64,000 bases of DNA from Branchiostoma floridae. Lineage: Eukaryota > Chordata > Leptocardii > Amphioxiformes > Branchiostomatidae. Shown here piece by piece: positions 46,401-58,400 of this stretch. The DNA lies in contig NC_049989.1 in assembly GCF_000003815.2 (NCBI RefSeq), forward strand, positions 19,539,165-19,603,164, written 5' to 3'. The notes beneath the pieces are model-generated. The model was not told the DNA's origin, made no database searches, and worked only from the letters and a program-made list of their open reading frames with translations. The position numbers were made by a program, and so were the translations under genes. The number at the start of each line of letters is the position of its first letter. Within the stretch, counting starts at the first letter, position 1.

Positions 46401-49400
46401 CAATTCTCAAATAGCGGGCCTTGAAGCCTTCGCCGAGGGCCTGGAAGTTCTGGTTCTCTCCGTCCGTATTGCCCTGTATTTCCTGTAATGATATGTACAG
46501 AGAAAGTTTTATTGACGTAATGAAACTAAAAGGTACAGTGAATCTACTCCTCAAGCATAGACTAGGCTATGGCTGTATTTGACATTGTTTTAGGCGTTTT
46601 TAAAAATGAATATCGAAACCTTTAGCTTTGCAACTCATGCATATCTATCAAATAAGTTACTGGAAATTATTGACTTTAAATGCACAATACTCTGAAAAGT
46701 GTAATGATAATCATATATTACCCCTGGTAGGTCAGTCCAGGTTTCGCCATCCTCGCTGTACTTGACTGTGAACTTGGTGAGCCAGCGCGCACCGCCTCCC
46801 ATGGTGGCGATACCCTTCACGGTGATGGCGTGAGTCATGTCGATTTGTAGGTACTCGCCGGCCTGGTCGGTGCTGGGAGCCCAGAAGTGGTCTGCCCCGG
46901 AAGCGTACTTGCCGAGGTTTCCATGGGCGGCGCCGTGGTCCGCGTCCAGTGTCGAAGAAGCCGTCCAAGACGAGTCGGGTAGGAGATTTGCGATCGCCGT
47001 GAATTCTGGGGACAGAACGCAAGTTTATTGATCCAAAGGTTTAATAAATACAGCGACATTAAAAATAGCATCACTTCTATTATCTTAAGACAAGAAGGGA
47101 CTAGAACTGTTGTGCAAGCTGCCATACATTTGTAGCATATACAATTTGTATCAATAGGGTTATGTACATGTACGATCAGCACTTTCACTTGCACTAGACA
47201 ATAGGGCTAAGTGGATGGACTTGTCCAACGGGCCTGAATGAGGGAACTTAAAGTTGTGAGGCAACACGCTTAATTGCTTTACACGAGTTGCTCAGTGATT
47301 TATAGTGGTAAATCATTTAAGGAAGGTGTTTCATTTTGTATGATCTACAAACTTGAAGGTGCTTACCTCGGGTGATTGTTGATGACATATGAGCTTGCAT
47401 CTGCGCCATGTACTGTGCAGCTTTAGCTGGAACCAAAAAAAGGGCTAATTTTAGAAAAGTTGGCATTTTGCCATCAGCTATTATGTTTAACTTATCTTTT
47501 TTCAATATTTTCTGAAGCAAAGTCCGATCCTGACTGTCCATCTTAATTAGCAGTTCTGTATCTGTATCTATATAGCCGGTATAACCGCCCTTCGGCGTAA
47601 CACACCAGCTTCGCAGGCACGCGGCGCGGCAGCAGCTGGTTATATTACACCGAAGGACCCGTCACACCTAACTCTGTTAAACCAATAAGAGAATTATAAT
47701 TAGCAGTTCCGAAAATTAGAAAGTGTCTGCATGTCCGTCAATATTTGCATCTTTATGTATTCACTTGACAAGTGGATCTATTTCATGCCTCTTATCTGAA
47801 CCATATGCCAATTTTGCAATTCTTAATTTGGAGGGATACTGTAAATGCAGAAACTTTCGCGGTGCATTAATGTTCGCGATTTTCGACGTGGCCGCTTCAC
47901 CGCGAACTTAAAAACACAGCACACATTTTTCCACGGCAGTAAGAGACTACAGTGCAATTAGGTGCTACCGCTAACTTAAAACCACCACGAAAAGTCCCTT
48001 TTCCCACTACCGTTAAATTAAAACCCCGCGAAGTTAAATGCATGTACAGTATCATTAGTGTCATGAGATCAGCCTATTGGCCTCTAAAGCTAAGGACACA
48101 ACCCGCCGTACGTGCAATTTGTCCGCACGTTTTTTTGGGTGGCCACGTATTATTGAAAACGTTCAGGCTGTACAGGGCAGGTGCGTCGCCTGTACTGACA
48201 CGTACGGGGGGTGAATCCGCAGTCCGATGGCACACAAAGTTCTACGGCATGTCTGCGTGCTCCAAAATCCGTCGGATTCCCTACAGGTTTGTACGGAGAC
48301 GGTACTTACCACGTACGGATCCCAAAAGATTGCCCACGTTTTGCCACGTAGACAGCGAATTTGCACGTACGGCGGGTTGTGCCCTTAGTTTAACACAGTT
48401 CAATGCCACATGCTACACTGCAGTGCTGCATTAATATTACTGCGCTGACTTGTAAAAAGCAGATTTTTAATATCCTACCATTGCTGATGAGGGGACTGCA
48501 TCGCAGGCCCGCACCGCCGGCACTCCAACCACCAGCTACAGTCACAATTCTCAAATAGCGGGCCATAAAGCCTTCACCGAGGGCCTGGAAGTTCTGGTTC
48601 TCTCCGTCAGTATTGCCTTGTATTTCCTGCAATGATATATACACAGGAGTTTTTATTGACGTAACTTAAAAAAGTTGAAGCAGCGAATCAACTTTGGAAG
48701 CAGAGGCTAGGCTCCAGATGTTTTTGGACACGATTTTATGCGTTTGAATTGGGCTCTCTATTTTGTGCTGTTTTCTTGATGTCTCACCGAGCCATCTAAT
48801 CTAATCTAACTAATTTCCAAATCCAGATGTATCTACCAGTGGCAGGCGGGTACTATCTAATGGCTGAAAGAATATCCATTGGCTACGGTCTTTCAGCTTT
48901 GTCTAGCTAGTTGGAACAACAAGCCTGAAGTAAAGTAAGGATTTTTGATCAATGAACCCTTAATACTAGATTAAAAGGTATTGTTAAAGTAACTGTCATA
49001 GTTCGCTAAAACAATTCTAGCTTGTTCTTCAAGTGGCACGCAAAATGAATATTGAAACCCTTAGCTTTGAAACCATTCATATTCAATATTCAGATACATT
49101 ATTGGAAGGTGTTGGCTTTAGAGGCATTATGTTAAACCCAAAGTACTATAGAAAGGTCAATGTTTATCCTAAATTACCCCTGGTAAGTCGGTCCAGGTTT
49201 CGCCATCCTCGCTGTACTTGACTGTGAACTTGGTCAGCCAGCGGGCACCGCCTCCCATTGTGGCGATACCCTTCACGGTGATGGGGTGGGTCATGTCGAT
49301 TTGGAGGTACTCTCCGGCCTGGTCGGTGCTGGGAGCCCAGAAGTGGTCTGCCCCGGAAGCGTACTTGCCGAGGTTTCCGTGAGCGGCGCCGTGGTCAGCG

Positions 49401-52400
49401 TCCAGTGTCGAAGAAGCCGTCCAAGACGAGTCGGGGATGACATTCGCGATCGCTGTGAATTCTGGGGACAGTTTATTAACCCGAAGGTTTGATAAATACA
49501 GCGACATTGAAAATAGTGTCATTTCTACTATCTCGATTTAACACAGGATGGCATTAGAACTGTTGTAAAAGCTGCCACATATCATACAGTTTGTATGGAC
49601 AAAGTTATCATTATATTATGACTATTGCCACGCACTACATACATTCAAACAGAAATAGAAACTTAAAATCGTACGCAATTATCATCATGGTGTAGACGAT
49701 TTCTTTACATAGATACACTCACTGAAGATTAGCATTTTCTGAGCGGACAATGTTGTATATGATGACTAAAAACGTAGCCCTAACTTACCCAGCTTTGTCA
49801 CTTTGGTCCTGTGAAGGAGAGTGAAGGCTCTTGCGGCAGCTGGAATAAAAGAGAAATCACAAGTTTATTCAGCCAAGGTGTTGGTCAAGTCTGAGGAAAA
49901 TGTTCGCTAAAACTTGACTGGATGGTGCCTTGCCCTGTCTACTAAGGGGGAACGTTATGAAGGGGATATTTTCTTATTCTGGCTGAGAAGGAGAATGTTC
50001 CGAGGAGGATTTAGGCGTACTCATTGTGAAGACGAAACACAGTTTATGTCTTTTCATTCCACGGTCACAAGAAAAGAGTTGTTTGAAGAAACCAGCAAAC
50101 TCCACCCAAATTTCTTCGCATTCAATAACAACAAGAAAGCAATTCTCCTTCTAACATCACAAAACCCACACATAATAGAAAATACTAGGTCTTTCGTCCG
50201 TTCCACTGTCCAAAAAAGACGTCGAACCCAATGAACTAGAATCTAGAGTTAGCCTTAGACTACTAGACACTTGCTATGTTGTTTTTTCTCTCATGGCAAT
50301 TAGCCCGTGGGCAAGAATTTGCTAAAAACTTTTATATTATGAGGAGGGTCTTGCATTTGCCTTACTCTTACCAAAAAGAGTGTTGGCCCTTTTTTAAAAC
50401 TCTGACAGAGGATAGCGACGTTATGGAGAGGAGTTTGGCTTACTCGTGCTGAGGAGGACGTTGATTCTGAAGGCGATACCGCCAGCGCTCCACTCCGCTG
50501 GGAAGAAACGCAGGTATCTACAGGTGAATTCAGCAGGGGCCGGCTGGATACTGGGGGCATTGCCATCCGTGTTCCCCGTAAATACCTGAAACAACAATTG
50601 TAAACCCATCGTTAAATTGATAAGGTAAAAACATTATGCTTTTGGGTGGTATTAGCACAGTTTGGCTTCGCTTTAGCTCGCGTTTTCTATCAAGCATACT
50701 GTATTATGATAAGTCGCTTCCACGTGCCTTTTGGTTTAAATAATATCATGTTGAGATATATCGTAAGAGTCTTCTCATATCACGGGATCGAAGGCTTAAA
50801 ATGCAACCCGGAATAAAGCTGTTCAAACTTATGATCTATTGGGAAAAGTTTTATTGTAATTTGTGCAAGCTTAGATACAGATGTATGAACGCCTTTTCTG
50901 AAGTTTCAATGCCATTGTCTTGACCTACAACTCGTACTTAAGTAGCCTGCACCAGTATCGTCTGTCACAGGCTGAAAGTACTTCGAATTTCTCATCTCTG
51001 GGGCGAAGCTTTCTTGCAATTTGTGCAACCATCAACAAATCTTTGGTGTGAAAAATGCATGTGGGTCAAACTTACGTAGGCTGCACCGGTGTCGTCTGTC
51101 ACAGGCTGGAACTCCGTCCCGTCCATGCTGTACTGCAGAGTGAACTTGGTGACGTAGCGCGTCAGGGCGCCCTGTACCATGACTCCCTGTAGCGTGGTGG
51201 GCTCGGTCATGTCCACCTGCAGGTACTGGTCCGTGCCGTCCGTTGCGGGGGCCCAGTAGCCCGGCGAGCCGTCCGGCATGGTCATGCCGATGCGGGCGTA
51301 CTGGGGCGTGTGGGTGTCGTCCAGGTTGGAGGAGGCGGTGTAGGAGGAGTCAGGCAGGGCACTTCCCACCGCGACAAAGTCTAGGCAGTGGGATGAGTTT
51401 TGATTGATTGGTTAAATGAATGAATGACCTATATAATTATACATGTGTCCTCCTTGGGTCAAAATTGACCATGGTAAAATCCTAATTGATATCAGCCCTA
51501 CAGCGTCGACTGTGGCTAAACAGTCCTATACGAGAATCACGAAATACGAGTCTTTGGCACATAGGGCATATCTGTATGCTGACCATGTCGTTCAATATAT
51601 GCGTGAAATATTTATATTTACTATTAGTACTTTCAATGATGCACTCTGCAGATCTTTAATGTCTGACCCTTTACCTCTTTTACATGGTCTCAATGAAAAG
51701 TGGCATTTACATGTAAGATGACATGTACTGTTGCGGAGCTGCGATATAACCTTCTATTCATTCATGGAATTAAAAGAAAATGTAACATACGTAGGGCACA
51801 ATAACTTGAAATTTAAATTGTAAAAAATACTTACTTCTATTCTGTGTTTTCCGGATCTTGTACAGCATGTAATATGTGAAGGTCTTTGATGACACTGGCA
51901 AGGAAGAAGAAAAAAGGACATTAGACATGTGGACTTTAAAGTGCTATTAAATATATTGCAATAAACATATCATTAAAGACTTCCAGATGCCCACTTGCCG
52001 CTTAAAACGGCTTAATCGTCACTGCATGTTTTTGTATGTGGTCGACTTACAGGTAGTGATCTTGGTGTTCACTCGTAGACCAATTCCACCGGCAGGCCAG
52101 CTCAGTGGTGCAAATCGCAGGTACCGGCAGAGAATGGTGCGGCTGAGACGTATTGTCTGTGTTCCACTGTCATCGCTGTTGCCTGTGAAAACCTAAGAGG
52201 ACATATATGGAAAAATTTTCGTTTTTCATGGCAAACTACATAGTATTACTCAAAGACAAGATGAATGTAAAAGGAATATGGTAAGGTTAAACGAACAACT
52301 GTTAAAACAGAACAGGGCATTTTGAAGAATACTGTATACTTTTGATGTCCTGATAAGTTTAACGTCGACATTGGAAATATTTTCCATACCATATCCTGAC

Positions 52401-55400
52401 CATCGTCCCCTTTGTAAGTTATCCATGTGACGCCATCCACGCTGTAACGCAGGAGGAATGTTGTGACGAAACGCCCGGCGGCACCTTGTGTCTCAACGGT
52501 GGACAGTTGTGTCGGCTGGCCCATGTCGATCTGAAGGTACTGGTCGGTATCGTCAGAGGCAGGAGCCCAGAAGGCAGGGCTGCCGTCTTCGTATGTCTTG
52601 CCGATGACGGCATAGTATGACGAGTGCTGCTCGTCAAGTGTGGAAGACGCAGTGAAGGATTCCTGAGGGATGGACTCGATCACAGACACTGTGTCTGTGA
52701 AGAGAAAAGAGTTTCAGCACATCGTCAAAATGTCTGCCTACATCGTCAAAATGTCTGCCTCTTCAACAAGTTACTAGCACTAGGACTATGACTCATATTG
52801 TAGTAGGAATGGATTTTTTATTGCACAGATGCGCAGGACAGACCATCTGTACAATCTGTGCAAACACCTGATGTGTTACGTCATGAGGCGGTTTCCCGGA
52901 TACACAATACAAACAAACAAACAAAGAAATAAAAAAAAGCTAGCTGCCATGTACCTCCTTCTTCTTCGGGTTCCTCTTCTGATGATCCTTTTCCAAATAG
53001 ACAAAGTATTTACATGTTAACTAAATTCTAAATTCTAATTGGAGATCGAAATAAACAAACAAACAAACAAACAAACAAACTACTTAATTTTATCAGCCAA
53101 GGAAAATAATATCAATAAAATTTTTGGTGCGTGGCCATAGGGTTGCTGATCATCCCACACGTACAATGTCCTTCGGAAGTTAAATTTCTGATGCCCAGGC
53201 AATACATTCAAGAAGGTAATATCCAAGTTAGATGTATGTGACATTTGGTTCATATGACTAACCTGGCTGTTCCATGGTCGCTCCTCCGGCCTGTGTCAGG
53301 AGGGTGAAGCTGCGTGCTGCAGCTGCGGGAGACATAACACAACCGTAACTTCAGAATATTCAGTAAAATATTTTGTCTTTGTTCCAATGATATTCATACC
53401 TCTGTTATAGATTTTTTTCTGGATGGTTCGAAATATCACAATTAATGTTTCAGCCTTAACGATTAGGAAATGTTATTACATACCCCTTAATCATTTAGTG
53501 GTTCCATTAAGTAACATGATGCTAATGTCGACTTACTGTGAGATGCCAATAATGAGTTTCTCTGATGATGCTAATGCTGACTTACTCTGATAATACTAAT
53601 GCTGACTTACTCTTATAATACTAATGCTGACTTATTCTGATGATGCTTACTTTCTTGTCTCTGGCTGAGGCAAATCTAGGGAGGGATCTGACTTAATCTT
53701 AGGTTGTTGCCTTGATGATTAAAATGTTGTTTTCGTCTCACTGAGGATTAAGAGAATTTTAGCTTACCCTGGCTGAAAGGGACGTTGCCTTACTCTTTTG
53801 AGGCTTGTTGACAGAGAATAACGTTCACTCTAGGAACAATGCTTACTGACTCTGGATGAGGCAAGTGAACTGGGGAGCCTTCTGACTTAATGTTAAGCTG
53901 TTGCCTTGATGAAGAAGATGTTGGTTTCGTCTCACTGAGGAAGTGCTGAAGAGAATTTTGGCTTACTCTGACTGTAAGGGACTTACTCTTTTAGGCTTTC
54001 TCTGACAGAGAATAACGTTCACTCTAGAAACAATGTTTACTGGATGAGGCAAGTGTACAGGGAAGGCTTCTGACTTAATGTTAAGCTGTTGCCTTGATGA
54101 AGAAGATGTTGGTTTAGTGTCACTGAGGAAGTTCTGAGGAGATTTTTTGGCTTGCTCTGACTGTAAGGGACTTAATCTTTTAGGCTTTCTCTGACAGAGA
54201 ATAACGTTCACTCTAGAAACAATGTTTACTGGATGAGGCAAGTGTACAGGGAAGGCTTCTGCTTTCATGTTGGATTGTTGCCTTGATGATGAGAATGTTG
54301 GTTTAGTCTCTCTGAGAAAGTTCTGAAGAGAATTTTGGCTTACTCTGACTGAGGAGGACGTTGATTCGGAAGGCGATGCCGCCAGGGCTCCACTCCGCTG
54401 GGAAGAAACGCAGGTATCTGCACGTGAATTCAGCAGGGGCCGGCTGGATACTGGGGGCATTGCCATCAGTGTTCCCCGTAAATACCTGAAACAAGAAATC
54501 ATCCACTCCATAAGGTGAAACATTACACATTTTCTTATCCGGCAGGCTGATACAATGTAGCTCCACTACGAATCAAGATTTCTGCCGGGCCTACTGGTTT
54601 ACCCAACCGATAAGCGTGTTGGAGTCTTTCACGTGCAGTTTTAACGTATACATGTATATAGGTCGCACTTTGCGACCCTATTGAAGGATGGATGCGTCCG
54701 AAACAAGAAATTACTTTTTTAAGAATTCTAATTTCTCCACTCTTGGGCAAAGCTTTCTTGCAATTTGTGCAACCGTCAACAAACCTTTGGTGTGAAAAAA
54801 TGCTTTTGGGCAAAGCTCTCATGAAGCTTATATTCAATCTTCAGGACCTGATCTGAAACTTACGTATGCTGCACCGGTGTCGTCTGTCACAGGCTGGAAC
54901 TCCGTCCCGTCCATGCTGTACTGCAGAGTAAACTTGGTGACGTAGCGCGTCAGGGCGCCCTGTACCATGACTCCCTGTAGCGTGGTGGGCTCGGTCATGT
55001 CCACCTGCAGGTACTGGTCCGTGCCGTCCGTTGCCGGGGCCCAGTAGCCCGGCGAGCCGTCCGGCATGGTCATGCCGATGCGGGCGTACTGGGGCGTGTG
55101 GGTGTCGTCCAGGTTGGAGGATGCGGTGAAGGAGGAGTCAGGCAGAGTACGTCCGACTGAGACGAATTCTGGATAGTGGGATGGATATTTGATAATAAAT
55201 GGCTAGTTGATAACGAAGATAATAGTTTCGACGACGATAATAGTTTCCGTAAATGATTTCATCAGGTTCGTAATTACTCTTGTAGTAAAGTTGTTGTAAA
55301 CACAACCAGTACTTACTAGTACTAGTTCTTACATTCAACGTTTCGATGTCTGATGATCGTGTCTGACCGACATCGAAAGGTTGGGTGTGAGTACTACCCT

Positions 55401-58400
55401 GATTGTGTTTAAAAGAACTTTAATATATGACGATACTTGTGGGTTTTTTTTTTCATGATCGTGCACCAGAAGGATTGATGATTTTCTAATCAAATGCAAG
55501 TGTGCTGCACAAAGGCTGCAAGTCCGGAAGTTAATTTTGCCAATACAAAGCTTCTGAGAGTCACTAACATCACATACGTGCTCTTTTAGTGGTCTAGAAG
55601 ACCTGTACTGGCACAAAGCTGTAATATATGTCTCCATTCATTCATTCATTACAATAAAAGGAAATACAAGTAACACACGGGCAAACACAACGAGGCTCCA
55701 TACTTAAATGATATGGCAAAGGAAACTTACCTCTATGCTGAGTTGTCTTGTACTTGTTCAGAATGTAATATGTGAAAAATTTCGATGACGCTGACGAGTA
55801 AGATAAAAAAATGACGTGTTAGAGATGTTGATATTTGTAGTGTTGAATGTCTACCGCATATACTCAATTATCACATCACAACAATGCCTGTTTCGCATAT
55901 AATAATCAAAGCTACAAAGCTAAAGCTACAAAGTTAAAATTGAAAGGAAGGAAATCCGTATTAGCTTGATGATTTTACGTGATCACCAAAAGATACAATG
56001 CAGACGTTTACATAAAAGATAATCAGATAAAGATTATCAAGTTAAGATGTAATTAAGGACGTTGATTGTCACTGTATGTTTTGTATCAGGTCGACTTACA
56101 GGTAGTGATCTTGGTGTTCACTCGTAGGCCAATTCCACCGGCAGGCCAGCTCTGTGGTGCAAATCGCAGGTACCGACATAGAATGGTGCGGCTTAGATTT
56201 ATTGTCTGTGTTCCACTGTCATCACTGTTGCCTGTGAAAACCTATGAGGACACACATAGAAACACTTTCATTCTTCATGGCAAATTCCATATATTCAAAG
56301 ACAGAAGATATGAGTATGAAAGGAATATGTAAGGTTGAACGAATTCAACAATTAGAACTGGGCATTTTGGAGAATAAATATGGTTAGAAAGTTTTGGTAT
56401 AATACTATACCATATCCTCCCCGTCGTCCCCTTTGTAAGTTATCCATGTGACACCATCCACGCTGTAACGCAGGAGGAATGTTGTGACGAAACGCCCGGC
56501 GGCGCCTTGGGTCTCCACGGTGGACAGCTGTGTCGGCTGGCCCATGTCGATCTGCAGGTACTGGTCGGTATCGTCGGTGCCCGGAGCCCAGAAGGCAGGG
56601 CTGCCGTCTTCGTAAGTCTTGCCGATGACGGCATAGTATGACGAGTGCTGCTCGTCAAGTGTGGAAGACGCAGTGAAGGCTTCCCGGGGAATGGACTCGA
56701 TCACGGACACTGTTTCTGTGAAGAGAACAAAAATCTTTCAGCACACTGTCGTTGTCCATATATCTGCCTGTTCAGAAAGTCACTTGGGCTATGGGTCTTA
56801 GCTTAGACTAAGAAGGAACATGCTTCAGTCTATTCCACAGATGCAACAGGAAAGATCGTCAATGCAGTAACGGTACAAACCTGATGTGTTTCGCCCCGAG
56901 ACGGTTTACCAGGTGTGCAATACAAATAGACAAACAAATAACAGCCATGTACCTCCTTCTTCTTCGGGTTCCTCTTCGGGTTCCTCTTCGGGTTCTTCTT
57001 CTTCTTCGGGTTCTTCTTCTTCTTCGGGTTCTTCTTCCACATAGACAAGATATCGAGATGTTAAATGACTGTAAAACTACCTCACTCAAGACCCAAATCT
57101 ATCAAACAATAATATCAATGTGGTCATTGGTGCATTGCCGTAGAGTTGCCAAGAAACCGAGACACACCTACAATGAGTCTCGGAATCTAAATTTGTGAGA
57201 CCCAGCCAATGCGCTCAACTAGAGAATATGTGGGTTGACGAATATGACATGACTTCAAATGACCTGAGCACACAATGGCATTGGGAGGTAGTGTTATAAT
57301 AGTTATGGCCACCGGAGGTATACTAATCTGTGCAAACATAATGTCCAAGAGGTGTCAATAGTCCAACAGGATACTGACATTACCACTTGTTATGAATTGC
57401 TTCAAATGTTTGCGTCGACGTAATAACTACTGGTTAATCACTCTCTACTATCTTTGCAACAACAGATACACATAAGACCACATGCTAGTGCTGATCACAA
57501 TAGAAGAAGACGCGGAGTAAATTGAATTGTTTTTTCTTTTTAAATGTTGAATGCAAACTGTAGAATGCGTTTAAATAGAAATTGCTAGCACATAACGAAG
57601 AGACATACCAGACTAGTGCAACATTATACACATTTCAAAGCTGTGCTGCTGCATAACACAGAAACGCAATAAGTATTTAATTCACCGTACAGACCTTCAA
57701 TATAGAAGCACCTTTGCATATGCCTGTCAATATTGTGATGTGGCTGATATAGTATATATCATAATTAAGATATTTTACACTCACCAACACCTGCTGCCTC
57801 GTTGACAGCTTCTTCCACCTCCTGTACGGTTTCCTCGATCGTCCCTTGTATTGCCACTTGTGCCGCAGTGTCTCCAGACTCAACGGCTTCCTGCAAAGCT
57901 TCTACCTGCTCCTCCAGCTGATCCCGTGCTTCGTCTTAACGACAAATGAGATGTTGATAAGTAAGTGTTTTACCGCTAGAGATCAAAGTTATTATATCCA
58001 ATCGATTGTCAAACAATTGTGAGTTAAATGTTGATTTCAAGGTATGCATTAATACAACAAAAGACTATACCACTCAGTGATTAAACAATGTACCCAGGAC
58101 TGGTGACAACATGCTCAGTTAAGGCAAAGCTTTTAATGTGCAGCCTGCAGGTCTGTGTGGGGAAGTCCCCCAAACCTTAAGGTGGTATCTCATGTACTTG
58201 GGGCATCGGTGCGGCACTGCGGGGTTCGTTCACTTTTGTGTTATTTTCGCCGATTTTTTATAATCAAGATACTGCGTAATACGTCAAAGTATGGCTTTAA
58301 AGACAACAAAATAGTATTACACAAAACCTACGAAAATTAGTTCTTTATCTCTGAAATTCGTTGAGTAATCTTTCCGCACCGGTGCCCCAAGTTCAGTGAG

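Noticed and set aside
51443-51721. 92-codon plus-strand ORF (ASTVAKQSYTRITKYESLAH...)
   Set aside because: Could be a worn retroelement fragment, but I could not place it in any family. It is antisense inside an intron.
56830-57089. Lys/Asn/Pro and Arg-rich repeat ORFs
   Set aside because: Out-of-phase readings of the Glu/Pro exon. Only the GAA/CCC frame joins the neighbouring exons.
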